Below the pieces are notes generated by a model that worked only from the letters and a program-made list of their open reading frames with translations, searched no databases and was not told where the DNA came from. Both the position numbers and the translations under genes were made by a program. Positions 9,171-20,995 of a stretch of DNA of 64,000 nucleotides are shown piece after piece; position 1 is the stretch's first letter; each line of letters begins with the position of its first letter. Source of the DNA: Melanocharis versteri (taxonomy: Eukaryota; Chordata; Aves; Passeriformes; Melanocharitidae); the NCBI GenBank assembly GCA_013397845.1, contig VZTG01001872.1, positions 1,054,235 to 1,118,234 on the forward strand. The letters are read 5' to 3'.

Positions 9171-9400
9171 AAATGACATTTCTGTCCCGTGTCAGTGCGA
9201 ATGACAAAGTGTCATGTTTTGCATCATTTCAGAAAGATATTCTTCAAACAAATTCAGCATATAAACAGGCAGCGGGCTTTTGTTTGAAACATTTCAGATC
9301 AAAAGTTAAGGGAAGAACAATTAATATTGCCTATTAGAATCCCTGTTATTGTTAGAGATACATTTTGTGGTTACTGACTATAAATAAAAGCAAAGGAACA
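9171..9400. promoter_or_regulatory. Enhancer-like candidate with TGACA/TGTCA pair
   Basis: ATGACA-AAG-TGTCAT (9201-9215) is a perfect inverted pair of TALE-type (MEIS/PREP) half sites. It is followed by SOX-like AACAATTAATATTG sequence. The block is AT-rich and repeat-free. Confidence 0.3.
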
Positions 9401-10049
9401 GAGCCACGGTTTCTCACCACTGCAGATAGAAGAAGGCAATTTCCAGCTTTTTCCGTTTTGTTTTTTTTTTTCCCTCAAAGTTGCTCTTAAATGTGTTTGC
9501 TGAATAAACAGGATTAACTGTATTTAAAACAAGAGATAAAGAACAGCTTTTTATTACACTGAACAGTCTGCAGGGTTTCCAGACTCCTCTGAATGCACTT
9601 TATGCCTGGAACAAAATGTTCGTATTTTACCTTTTTTAATGACACCGTATAGAACAAGCAAAATATTCTTGTAATAATGCAAATATGGAATCAATGGGGA
9701 ATAGTAAAAAAAGACCATTTTTACCATTTCTGCTTCTGGCCAAATGCCGGAGTGTTTTGTTTTTGGGGTTTTTTTTACTTTCTTTCTTTTTGCTTTTGTC
9801 TTTGTTTTTTGTTTTTGTTTGCAGTTTTGCAGCAGGATGAGAAACCAGGGAGGAAAGTATTCCTGCTGCTGAAGGGGCTTTCCCTTTTCCTCTGGCTGCA
9901 AAAACTCACCGGGTGCTGTTAACACAAAAGTAATGGCGAGAGCACGATCCGGAGAGCCAGCCTGCTATCAGCTGCATTTCAATGGAGGCTTTCTCAAAAA
10001 ATAGGTACAAAGAAAAGAATTTAGACAAATTTGCCTCTTAACCTTTAAA
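9401..10049. other. Non-coding stretch
   Basis: No gene is seen. T-rich tracts near 9461 and 9760-9820 give Phe- and Lys-rich chance frames on either strand. Confidence 0.5.
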
Positions 10050-10400
10050 GATTTCCTGCCTATTCCAGTATGTCCTTTATTACATTAATTTTTTATTTAA
10101 ATTACACCATTAACTGGATATGAATTTATCAAGAATACATATATTGATTTATAAAACAGTATCATTAATTATTATAATAGCTAGATGTAGCTGATATTAC
10201 AAAGCCATTTAAAGGTTTTTAATATAACTTGGACATACATAGATAGATAGACATTATGGACAAGACTACAATTTAAACTGGCTACCAGCAGTTAATGAAA
10301 TCCTTGATTTATCTTCTCATTTAGAGATTGATTATGTTGTTGCTTTGTAAAACTATTTATTTTATGCCATTTTTCAAAGGATGTCTCAATAAAAGAAAAA
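10050..10400. promoter_or_regulatory. Enhancer-like candidate, very AT-rich
   Basis: There are multiple ATTAAT, TTAATTATTATAAT, GATTTAT and TTTATTTTATG words with no repeat unit longer than a short GATA run (10240-10250). The texture is compatible with a homeodomain-regulated element. Confidence 0.3.
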
Positions 10401-13400
10401 GATAAATAAAACATCCAGCCAAGTCTCAAAGCATATTTGGTTTTATATTTTCTTTTTTAATGCTGCAGCTGTTATAGTATTACTAGTTTGGAGACTTGTC
10501 ACCTATACAGAGAATTGGCTTTCTTGATAGTAGCTGTGTTTGCACATGCACAATTTCTATATTTGGATTAAAAAAAAAGAAGGAAAAGAAAAAAAAAAAA
10601 GAGAGGATGTCTTCCCAATAACATTGTGCTTGTTTCCTAAACTTTCCTAAACCAAAACCCAACAAAATGCCTTTCTGGCATAGATTTCTTAGGCATATTT
10701 TTTGTTTAAGCTGTGGAAAAATGGGACTTACCCTAGTGCTGCAAAGCAGTCAGTCATGGAGAACATTTTGATTTAAAATGCAATCTGAAGAGAAGAAAAA
10801 AGAGAGGGGGGGGGAAAAAGAGCAGGAATGATATAAACAAACAGTACAGCACTTTCAAGTTCCTCCTAAAATGTTCCTAGCTTAACTAATACATTGGAAG
10901 TTTAAATCTTTACACATTGTTCTTGAGGGGCTATGTCTCTTGACTCTTTATTTATATCACTTATTCTTGTCTGGCAACATATGTTACCGATTTATTATAG
11001 TGTTTTTTTACTGTTAGCCAGACAAATGTAAGGGCTAGCTGAGGAAGGGTAGTTGCATCTGATGAGTTTAACAATTGCAGGGCATCCTTTAGGGGTAGCC
11101 AATGGGCTCTTTTGAAGCTATAATACTCACCATTAACCATTTTCATGCTGACATATTTTTATTGCCGAAGTTGGGGCTTTCCCTCATGTCAGCCTCTTTT
11201 GTATTCAATGGCTTCACAGGCAAATCAAGCAGTGTGGCCGAGTGGTTCATCAAGCCAAGGTTTTCGTAGATGTCTCAAACCACACTCTAATATCTTGGCA
11301 TCTAAATCTGCATAGCATTCCCCCCACAGCTGAACAAAGAAAAAGACACGTAGAAAATAATACTTTTAAAAAACATCCAATTCTATAATCCATGACAAAT
11401 GCAAGCAAATCCTAAGCATAGGCAGTCAGATTTCTCAGTGCCATTACTGACACCAAAAGGTAACAGAGAGGAAGACTTTTCCCATCAAAGCAATATCTCC
11501 TCCGAATTCTTATTTTAAATGGATGCACCAGCATCAGAGGCAGGAGTTGCAAGGACAGGTGGTGAGCTGGATGTCACATTTTGCACATTTGTTTTTAGGT
11601 GACTTGTTCTGGAGCAAGATCTCGAACTCTCCCCACCTTTTCCTTCCTGCTCATTCTCTGTCCTATCTCCTTGTTCAATGGCAACACCTTCCTCCAGCTC
11701 CTCTGCAAACTGTACCCCTGCGTCTTGTTTCACTGTTAGAGCCCCATCTTGAGCTTCTGGGAGCCAACAGGTTTGTACAAGCCATGGGGACATAATTCCT
11801 AATATCTCCCACAATTTCTAGCCCTTTGGTGCCAGGTCAGACCATTACACCTGTCAGCAAATCCTACCGCATATGAGACACCCAGTGTGGGATGCTCAAG
11901 AGCCCTCCTCCCCAAGGGCACACTGAATTTTTTGCTGCTTGGAATTCAGTCAGATTTTTAGGAGTTTTTAGCTCCAGAAATTTGGGTATAATTTCCCTTG
12001 CATCTTCAGGGAATGTAGGAAGTGGCCGTGTAAGCTAACATGAGACCACAGGACCCGAGTAGCGATGATCTACGGGGAAAAAAGGTACATTGGGCAGCAT
12101 TTTGGGTGGGAAAGGAGGTGTTTCAGGTAGAATAAATACAGAAATTGCAATTAAATTCGTTGGGCTCCCTTGAAGGGAGAGATTGAAAGTGGATCAGGGC
12201 ATGTCTCCTGATAGCACTAGGGGGTCCTTGACAAATGCCACACAAAATAGTTTAGCTGGGAGGAGAGCAAGTGCTCCCGTGGGCTTTTTGTTTTGACTTA
12301 CTGACAGTTGAGTTGTTGTGGGCTAATTTGTTAGATTTTAAATTTTTTAAAAATTATCAAAAGTTCCCTCTAGTTATTGAAGGGGTTTTGGAGACTTTCC
12401 AAAGTAGGTCTGGGTTCAGCAGTATGCAAAAACTTGCATGGAAATATTTTCCTTTCTTTTCATTTTTCTATCAAGAAGCTAGCCGAACTTTTACTTTGGG
12501 TTGTTTTTTTTGTTTTTTTTTTTTTTCAAATTGGGATTTAATTATACTTTGGTTGCCCTCCTAAAACAATTTGCAACCCCCAAATGAACCTGTGGAGACA
12601 AGTCTCGTCCTCCTGAATGCCAAGGGCAGAGTGAAAAAGGCTGCAGATGGAATGGTCACACCAGGACTCCTAGATTTAAGGATTTGAAGTCTTGGCTTTT
12701 CCCATTTCTTCAGAAAGGTTTTACTTAGGCAGGTGTCATCAGTGTCCTGGGCAAATTTTTGGTGGCAATACCAAAGCTCGGAACATATGAATTAATACTT
12801 ATTTAATTTTGTATTTTAAGGACATTGACAGCAACTTCATAACTAAGCTAATAGCCTCCCTTAAATTTGTTTATTCCACTCAAACCCGTATTTTTTTGGC
12901 TGGGGAGGGAGGAACAGGAAGCATGACTTGGTCTCTCAATCACTCTCTTTCTGTTTTGTCCATCACCTTGGTTTCTTTCCCTTGTTTTTGACCTGCACTT
13001 TTTCTGGATCAGACACTGGCAGGTTGAGAGGTAATAAGAACCAGATGGACATAGTACAGAAATTGCCCAAATGGGTACGAGAATGTGGGGAGCTGTCAGG
13101 CATGGAGAGAAGCTGGAATTTTTCAGCAATAAAATGGGATTTATCGCCACTCTACCACAGTCATTGCCGACAACCGTTTACCTTGACAGAAACCCCATTC
13201 CAATAGGCCATACCGATGCAGATTTTTTTTACCTTTTTTTTTTCCCAAAGAGTGATGATTGGTATTTGTTCTAAGGCTCAAATGGCCTGCACTAAAGGTG
13301 AAGCATTAGGCCAAAGTCCTGTATTCCCTACTGAGGCAAATGAACCTGCTAAAATAAGTTCCTTCCACAATAGCTGTGTAATTGAAACCAGAAAGTGAGA

Positions 13401-14050
13401 GAATTTGATAAATTGCTTGACCCTGAAGGAATGTTAAGGTCATAAATTTTCATTGCATTTTTTTTTCGCTTCTTTTTAAAAAAAAAAAAAAATCTCTTTT
13501 AGATATACATAAGTAGATAGATATATTATGTTTAGTATTTGTCTCCAAACTCCAGCTAACTTCCAGATCATTAGCCGTTACTTTGCCATCCTCTCCCTGT
13601 AGGAAACCACTAGAAGGTTTAGAGCATTCCTACTTACAGCTTCCTTGGAGGGCTGAAGGACACAAAATACTCACAAATGGCAGCACTGTTAAGAAGTCCA
13701 CCACATAAAGAATAAACAACCCAAAACTGGGAGGTTAGCAAGTGCAATCCCTGTAGAAAGACAAAATAAACAACATAAAAAACACAAACATACTGTACTT
13801 GAAGAGTGCTGGAGTAAAAAAAAGTCTGTAAATCATTTGCAGGCTATCAAACATTTATTGCTACTTTTACGTTTTTTTTAAACTTAGCAGTGGCATTACC
13901 TTTTACTTGAAAAAGAATGATCAGTGTTTTCTTGACTAATATGTACAATATTGAAAAATATGTATGTAATAAGATGTCCCTTCAAGCTCAAAAAGACACA
14001 AGCAAACCCCAGATCCCACAGTATCTTATTGTGGTAATACACATCTTGAG
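10401..14050. other. Long non-coding stretch, no gene seen
   Basis: No supported gene or transposon is present. A/T homopolymer tracts lie near 10569-10601, 12505-12527 and 13477-13492. At 11515-11814 both strands carry an open frame of 90-99 residues. The minus one is rich in Glu, Gly and Ser but resembles no family I know, and neither has convincing splice context. A short inverted repeat, CTCCCTT-G-AAGGGAG, lies near 12165. Confidence 0.5.
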
Positions 14051-14126
14051 AAAAAATAAAATAAAATAAAATAAAATAAAATAAAATAAAATAAAATAAA
14101 ATAAAATAAAATAAAATAAAATAAAA
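14051..14126 (+). repeat. (AAAAT)n microsatellite, first part
   Basis: This is a nearly pure pentanucleotide repeat of about 15 units, directly preceding the first copy of the duplicated 220-base segment. Confidence 0.95.
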
Positions 14127-14346
14127 TTTAAAGAAAATAGAAAATGAAGGCAAACCAAGAGAAAGGATGAGAAAAATTAGGACAATAATCGGCGAGGTAA
14201 AACATCCAGCCATGCTCCCTGTTCTGTGCTTGTACCCATCAATAAATACAGCCATACTAAAATAGCTTCCAAGAAGAAGCAGAGAGGAAATTCAGAAGTA
14301 TTTTGGTTTTGTGTGTGGTTGTTTGGGGTTTTTTCTCCTGCAGAAG
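14127..14346 (+). repeat. First copy of a 220-base identical duplication
   Basis: The segment from the end of the (AAAAT)n run to CTCCTGCAGAAG is repeated without a single difference at 14391-14610. Perfect identity with a single N between the copies indicates an assembly duplication and not a biological one. Confidence 0.95.
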
Positions 14347-14347
14347 N
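14347..14347. other. Single N at a contig junction
   Basis: One ambiguous base lies exactly between the end of the first 220-base copy and a second (AAAAT)n run. This fits overlapping contig ends joined without being merged. Confidence 0.95.
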
Positions 14348-14390
14348 AAATAAAATAAAATAAAATAAAATAAAATAAAATAAAATAAAA
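14348..14390 (+). repeat. (AAAAT)n microsatellite, second part
   Basis: This is the same pentanucleotide repeat in a shorter run. It is probably the same genomic repeat read from the next contig. Confidence 0.95.
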
Positions 14391-14610
14391 TTTAAAGAAA
14401 ATAGAAAATGAAGGCAAACCAAGAGAAAGGATGAGAAAAATTAGGACAATAATCGGCGAGGTAAAACATCCAGCCATGCTCCCTGTTCTGTGCTTGTACC
14501 CATCAATAAATACAGCCATACTAAAATAGCTTCCAAGAAGAAGCAGAGAGGAAATTCAGAAGTATTTTGGTTTTGTGTGTGGTTGTTTGGGGTTTTTTCT
14601 CCTGCAGAAG
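14391..14610 (+). repeat. Second copy of the 220-base identical duplication
   Basis: It is identical to 14127-14346 at an offset of 264 bases. After it the sequence continues into unique DNA (CAAAATATTAATATA). Confidence 0.95.
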
Positions 14611-14619
14611 CAAAATATT

Positions 14620-15010
14620 AATATATACTTCTTTAACTGTAGCGGCTTCTGCTTCACAATTGCTTGAAATTTGCCATCATATAGTAACTGTTTTTTATAA
14701 TCTCGCTGCTTTCCTCCCCCTGCTTTGAATATAACATTTCAGAGGCAAAATTGTCTCGCTTCAATAAGGCACTGCACTTTACATAGCCATACATACTTAA
14801 CCCTACATGAAGCAAGTTAAATAATCATTAGCACAGTAACCCATTGCTATCAAAAACTTATTGGTCCTCTAAATTTTAAATTAATGGCCCGTCTCCCTTG
14901 TTCTGTGTGTCTGTATGTATCTGGTTTTCAGACACTTCAGTGGAAAGTCATAGACATTTTATCAGCACATATTAGATGATTTGCATTATTGATATTTCAA
15001 TTTAAAAGTA
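14620..15010. promoter_or_regulatory. Enhancer-like conserved-element candidate
   Basis: This unique block combines TTTAAATTAATGG, ATTTGCAT-type octamer and AACAAT-like words, with few CpGs and no repeats until the A run near 15010. The call rests on texture only. Confidence 0.3.
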
Positions 15011-15529
15011 AAAAAAAAAAATTTAAAAGTGCAGGGAAAAATAGTTCTGCTGAGTTGATTCATCCCTAGACTCCTGATTCTTCAGTAGCTCTTCAGAGTG
15101 TGAATTAGCAGCCAATATTTGACAAACTGGTAAAGAAATGCACTCTGCTCCTCTCTGGCCGAGTTGTTCTTGCTCAAATAAGTTTCCTTAAGAAAGCATG
15201 AAAAAGAGAAGCTAAAGGGAAAAAAAAGGAAAAAGAAAAAAGGAATTTAAACAATGTCCCTGTAAGATCATAGCAAAAAAACCCTCAATAATTTATACTC
15301 ACTTTTCCTTTTTGGAGATGTTAAAGAGAACTATGGTGGAATGGGGTTTTGTTGCTTTGTGAGGGATGGTTTTTTTCCCCCATAAACTTTCTAGCCCAAA
15401 TCGTTTCTTTCCTTTTTATTTCTTTGAGTCCCAAAGCAACTGCTAGTCATTTTGAGACAGTTACTTATCCGGAGAATGAAGGAGTATCGTCTGCGTTTCA
15501 ATTAGAGAGGGAAAAAAAAAGATAAAGAC
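15011..15529. other. Non-coding stretch
   Basis: No gene is seen. A-rich and T-rich patches lie at about 15008-15022, 15218-15245 and 15368-15380. Confidence 0.5.
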
Positions 15530-16020
15530 TTGGAACGTAATCGAAAAATGCAAAGAGACATATTAGGATGAGAATTTTCATCTGTTGCTGTATAAATATT
15601 TTAATAAAAGTTCTAAAATAATGTGTCTGCCTCCTGCTCTATAAAAGAGAGGAGATTATGAAGTGCAAATGATGCAGCTTAGATGTATAGATCCGACTGG
15701 GATTTTTCATCATTTAAGAGTCTCCTCGTGCTTCTCCTCTAGAAGTTTGTTTTAGAGCCGTTTCAGACCCCAAGAAGTATAAATTTCATAAATATAAATA
15801 AAAGATGACCAGCAAGTGGCTTCAATCACTAATATTTTTTGCAAACTAATGTTCAGCTGATGCAACTCGATTTTGTTTTGCATCACATTAGTGTCACAGC
15901 GGCAATGACTGGCTTTTACTCACCAACCCTTTGAGTCAGCACTTAAAGACATCTTTCAAATTAGGTCATACTGCAAATTTGCCGCTGATACAAAGGTTGA
16001 TTAAGAGAGCTTCACAATTT
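15530..16020. promoter_or_regulatory. Enhancer-like conserved-element candidate
   Basis: The block carries TAAATATTTTAATAAAAG, AATATAAATAAAAG and TTGTTTTGCATCACATTAG words, TGAGTCAGC (an AP-1/MAF-like site) and GATTAAG. It is continuous unique sequence without an open frame and is one of the better candidates by appearance. Confidence 0.35.
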
Positions 16021-16659
16021 TAAAGGGGTGTCTTGTGAGGAGAATTAAGGTCTGGTTGATAGTTCCAGGAAATGTGAGGCCCGGTAACTACATGAAAATA
16101 ATATATAGGCTCTACAGGGAAAGAACATATTTCCTCGGAGCGCTTGAAGAAATACTCATTTACAATATAACCAAGTCCTCCTCCCCACGCTCCCCCCCCC
16201 ATCCTGTTACAGGAGAAATTGTGTGATGGGTCTCGAAAACAAGCCTTGAATTATAGCACAGAGGCAGTGAGGTGAGCCCCGTTCTCCTCTTGCCGAAAAT
16301 CAGTCCCCTCTTCTTGCCTCCTTTGATCTTCTTTGGAAACACCTATTTCTCCCCCCTCCCTCTGAAGCATCTTGGTTTCTGCTTTCCCCCATAAAACAAT
16401 CCAGCGTCGCAACGGGACCCTTCACCCATAATGTAGCAACTCCACGCTGAAGCTGAATTGCTGTGTAAACCTCCCCTGAAGATCTGGAGGGGGTGATGAG
16501 AAGTGACAACCAGTCATGGTGGCCAGAGCTAGGGTTGCAAATTACTCCTAAGCCCGATTTAGGCATCTTGATGAAGTGGCCAAAATTTTTCCCCTCTGCA
16601 GTGCAGAAGGGACAGTAGCTCTTCTTGCTCCAGGGTCTGAGCATGCAAGAGAAAAATCT
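16021..16659. other. Non-coding stretch
   Basis: No gene is supported. A 120-residue minus-strand frame (16300-16662) has no recognisable domain. A C run lies near 16190-16201. Confidence 0.5.
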
Positions 16660-17110
16660 CAAAGGCTGGCTAATCTTGGCTGGCTGCCAAGCGGTTCATT
16701 AAATTGGGCCACTTTATTTTTGATGGCTAAGTGGGAAGCGAGATGAATGATCTCTTTGAAGGGAACCAGATTCAAATCTAACATTTTTGTGGCACTCAGG
16801 GATTTTAGATTTCCCAAACTTTCTCTCTTTGCAGGGAATAAGAACACACGAAGAGCCAAGAGTTCCTCTAATTTGATGTAACTGGATAAAAGTCAACTGC
16901 CAGCTTCGTTTTGGTTTAACTGTTTGGCCCACCTGACAAGGCAAGAAGCTGCTGTTAATGCTGAGTTTGCCTAATGAATCAATGCTCAGGATGGGAGGAA
17001 AAAAAGGCAGGATTTTAGCTGCAGCTACATTGAAAGCAGTGTTTAATTCCCCTGTCACTGAAATTAGAGCCCCCCAAGTTATCTTTTCTATGCTCGGGAA
17101 TATTACCATG
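16660..17110. promoter_or_regulatory. Enhancer-like block with a full NFI site
   Basis: The block starts with the perfect NFI palindrome TTGGC-N5-GCCAA (16676-16690). It continues with TTCATTAAATTGGG, GATGAATGATC and AACTGTTTGG words. A 131-residue minus-strand frame overlaps it, with Ile/Leu/Ser-rich chance composition and no domain. Confidence 0.35.
16676..16690. promoter_or_regulatory. Perfect NFI dimer site
   Basis: TTGGC (16676-16680), a five-base spacer and GCCAA (16686-16690) match the established nuclear factor I dimer consensus exactly. Confidence 0.5.
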
Positions 17111-19299
17111 ATTTGAGGCTATAGCATCTGTGAAAAAAACACAAACAATTTAAAACCAGAGCCCAAAGAGAGGTTTCTTGCCATATGAATAGCCATGAAA
17201 GCCAGAAAAATGTTTCTCATTCCCGCTTGTATTTTCCTTCATTTCTTTGCAGCGGAGTCCCTGAACTTGCATTTCTACCACGGCAGCTGACTTCATTTCA
17301 TGTTTTTGATGTTACGATCACCCACAGACCTTTCCATTCTCCATATGTTTCTGGATTCAGTCACTTCACCCACAGCCCTCCCCTACAGTATAACACCTCA
17401 AATCCCCCCGCATGGCAAAGTCTATTTTATTCCCAGTCACTTTCAATTTGCCTCCTGTGTTTCTCTGAAGGGTTTAGTTGAACGTGATTTCTAGCACCAA
17501 AAGCAGAGGAGGGGGAAAGTGGCAGGCTACAAATGAGAAGGTGGCCTGTGCCACAGCCAGGAGTCACTGGAAGTGAGAGTTTTGAAAAGAACTGAAATAG
17601 GACCACCACAAGATTGATTTTAATATTTTGAGCTACATTTACACTTCAGGTTCCTTTAACCCTCTTCTACCAGGTTTGATAAAAAATGGATATAAACACT
17701 GATAAAAATGGATGTAAACCCTAAACATATAAGTGATTATAATAATAATATAGATAATAATGAGATTTAAAGACAGGAACAGCAGCAGCAAAAGGTGTAT
17801 GTCTACCCCCTTAGCTCCAAACTCCGCTGCAGACCTAATTTGGTAGTGTCACCCCACCTCCTGCCCTGTGGAGGTAGCTGCTACTGCTTCTGCTACTGCT
17901 GCCCTTCTCCAGTCTCCATGAATCAGGCAAGAAAGGATATGAACTCATGCCAGAGTGACTTAAACCAATCGTGGGAAAACAAATTGGGGGTTCCTTTAAA
18001 AAAAAAATTAAAAAAATTCATACTGCCTTTTGAGTCTTTGTGGGGACACTGAGAACATGCTTCCAAGCTCTTTTGTTCTGCCCTAAGGGATGGAAGGCTG
18101 CTCTTAATACAAGAAAACAAAGCCTTCCATTGCCACTACCAACAAAAAAAGAAAAAAAAAAAAGAAGAAAAAAGCAAGCTGAAACGCTTATGAACACTTT
18201 GCTCCAGGCTCTGTGGCAGTAAGGAAAAATCATTGCAACCATCACAAGACTTGGCAACGCCAGGGCCATGCCAGCAGAGTGCTCTTCCCCATTACTGTAA
18301 ATCACAGGCTGAACCCAGTTTATTGTGAAACATCCAATTGTGGCTCCTTGAATACGATAAATAAAACCACCGTCCCTCGGTGCACTTGACTAGTATCTGT
18401 GGAAATGAGGGGAAAATTCACACTTCTGCCTAGGGACAGGACAGAGGCAGCCAATGCTTCAGCATAGCTTGGTGGAGACAAATCACAAAAGAGAAGCTGC
18501 AATTAAATATGGGACTTTCTGTGCCTCTGTCCTCTTTTTCATCATTGCTACTGCTGGAAAAATCACTTCATTCATTTTAGGCATTGCAGGATCAAGTATT
18601 TTGAGAGACTAGACTTGGGCTCGTTTGGGTTGGGTTTGGGTCCACACTTGGATCAAAACTGAACACACACAGTGAAATCAAAGCTGGCATGGTCCCTGGG
18701 AATCAGGCAAGTGGCAGGGGGTAACATTCACCTTTAGCCAAGGAGCCACGAGCCCATATTACAGCTACCAGCTCTCAAACGCGTGCCATCAGTGCTGCAG
18801 GGCCCTGCTTCAGCCCAGAGAGGATGGTATTACTCAAGCTTTTCCTCTGGGAATATGTCAACAGGCACATTTGAAACTCAGCTTCTGCAAGCTATCAGCC
18901 ACTGGCCCTCGTGCCAGGAAAACACACAGGCACTAATGGAAACAGTACACAAACAGGGAGCAGAGCTGCACGGGGTTAGATCAAACCGTGCCTGTATTTC
19001 ATAGGATTGCTCCTGCCCCACCACTGCTTTACTATTATTTTCCGCCACGCACAGACCCAGCGGAAGGATGGTGTGATGGAGCCAGAGGCAGAACAGCTCT
19101 GTAAATAGGTCCAGCCCTGAAACCTGCCAAGCGATCCTCAGATATAACAGGCAGTAATACCACAGGACTCATCCCCTACAGGACATGGACAGAAAATATT
19201 CCAAAATAACGGATTCGAAGCCCTCTTCTTGCTCAGAGCTCGCCTCCTTTCGTGCGTACTGGGTCAGCTGAATATTTATAGAAGAGACTGGAGGTCAGA
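17111..19299. other. Non-coding stretch
   Basis: No gene is supported. There is a small AAT-rich patch near 17738-17765, an A tract at 18001-18015 and an A/G-rich tract at 18143-18178. Short Ser/Pro-rich frames near 17185-17494 overlap in two frames and resemble nothing known. Confidence 0.5.
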
Positions 19300-19505
19300 C
19301 TGCTTCACTCACTGCCCCGGCCCCCTTGCCCGGGTTTCGCGCAGCCGAGTCGCCAGCTGGCGGGTAGCACCTCTCCCCGCTGCGCCGGGAGCGCCGCCGC
19401 CTCTAAGCGCCAGCTGGCTCTCAGGGACACCGGCGGTGACAGACCCGCCGTACACCAAGTGGCTCCAACCTCCCGAGCGACTGAAATTAGAACGGGCCCT
19501 CACGT
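19300..19505. promoter_or_regulatory. Small CpG-dense island, orphan promoter or enhancer candidate
   Basis: About 20 CpG dinucleotides fall within roughly 200 bases, in strong contrast to the CpG-poor surroundings. It contains two copies of the palindrome GCCAGCTGGC (within 19351-19362 and at 19409-19418), which is an E-box CAGCTG core, and a CACGTG near 19501. About 100 bases downstream a pyrimidine tract ending CAACAG (up to about 19601) resembles a splice acceptor. No convincing first exon or coding sequence could be built, so a non-coding RNA promoter or a developmental CpG-island enhancer are both possible. Confidence 0.45.
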
Positions 19506-19779
19506 GGTGATAGTTAAGGCAGAACTTTATTTTGCGGAGGATGAAACTTGTAATTTAAGTCCTTTTCTTTATCTCCGTCTTTTTTCTCCCCCCCAACAGC
19601 TTCGCAGCTCGAAGTCCCCCTTGATACGATTACCCACCAAGCCATACAGGCCAGAGCCCCACATACAAATCTGCAAAAACCCTGCATCTTCATCAATAGA
19701 TGTCTACTAGAAATAAGCTTAAACTTTAAGATGTGAAAGAGCCAAGTGCTTAGGGGCAGCCGGTTTGCTCCACCAGCTC
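19506..19779. other. Flank of the CpG island
   Basis: A pyrimidine-rich tract followed by CAG near 19601 could act as a splice acceptor for an unrecognised transcript. The 83-residue plus frame through it resembles no known protein. Confidence 0.3.
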
Positions 19780-20230
19780 CATTGAGCAGATGAGAAAAAG
19801 CACCTAATTAGCTAAATTTATTAATATGCTGCTTTTTTTTTCTTCAAAGAGGATACAGCTACATTATAGAGGTGAAACATGACTTTTGATGATCAAGCAA
19901 GCAGTGATTAAGTAAGGTTAATCCTCATTTTATATGCTAATAGGATATTTATAATCTCAACTACATATCCAATTTAGCTATTTTATTTTCTGTTGTTAAG
20001 AAAGTATTTCTTATTAGCGAAAGAGAATACCCCTACGTTCAATGCAGATGCTATTTTAATTGGGCTCAAGTGCATTGTGTGTAATTAGTCCACTTCTCTA
20101 ATATTTCATCTATAATTACACCATGAACAATGTGCTTAAATTTCAGAAGGGCTGCCAGTTAAAATTTTTTTTTAAATAAAACTGCTAATTAATTGGTGAC
20201 CCTTCCCGCGGACAAATGATTCGCATTGTA
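19780..20230. promoter_or_regulatory. Enhancer-like conserved-element candidate
   Basis: A compact, strongly AT-rich and repeat-poor block carries TAATTAGCTAAATTTATTAA, TTTTAATTGGG, TGTAATTAGTCC and ATAATTACACC words with many homeodomain cores. It directly follows the CpG island. In appearance this is among the most convincing regulatory blocks in the window. Confidence 0.45.
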
Positions 20231-20971
20231 GCCTGGCCTAGCCTAGCCAGGGCTCTCAAAGGATTGTCTTTTCAGAAGTGTGAACACCTTGTTTTGACAT
20301 GCTGCCTCTGATCTGATAAACATAAAGGCACCCATGCCATCCACCTGGTTTCACCAGGACTGCCACTCCAAACCTCCTCCCGAGGCACAGCAGCATGGAC
20401 ACGATTTTAGTAGCAACTTTAGACAATGCTGGCTATTGAGAATGACCGAAGAAAATAACTGGATGTCGTTCATCTCATTCACCTCATAAATTGTCTCAAT
20501 AATTTAAGAGAAGACAGCGATGTGGTGGATAGGGGAGGGTTCCCATTTATCCACCACAGTGGCCCAGCTCTGTAGTAGGGCAAAAAGAAAGAAATAGCCC
20601 CAAACATGGTGACGTTGAATATGCTGTGATCCTATCAGCAGGACTGAAAGGTCAGCTCTAAAATACATCTTGCACAAACGTCGGGACAAGATACTGCTCG
20701 AAGGTGGTGATCAAACTGAGCTCTCCCAGAGGAAGGCCACATAATGTGTAAGATACTGCATGGGGTAAATATTTCCCTCTGTAAAATATCTCCATTAATT
20801 TCACTGGCTGCACCCTGTGCTACCAAGCCTGGTGTCTTTTCTGGAAATCAGAGGATACAACACCAGGGCACAATGGTGGTCCTCAAAGTAGAACCTCCTA
20901 AGCCCTGTTGCACTTTTCCTTCCCCTAAATGGCAGCAAACCACTGGGCAACAAACACACATGCACATATTT

Positions 20972-20995
20972 ATAGATAGATAGATAGATAGATAT
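20972..20995. repeat. (TAGA)n tetranucleotide microsatellite
   Basis: Five to six TAGA/GATA units lie in a row. Such tracts also present repeated GATA cores. Confidence 0.9.

Noticed and set aside
11515..11814. Minus-strand Glu/Gly/Ser-rich 99-codon frame as an exon
   Set aside because: The opposite strand is open over the same bases, no family is recognised, and no convincing splice sites frame it.
14127..14610. Biological segmental duplication
   Set aside because: Perfect identity and the single N at the join favour an assembly artefact.
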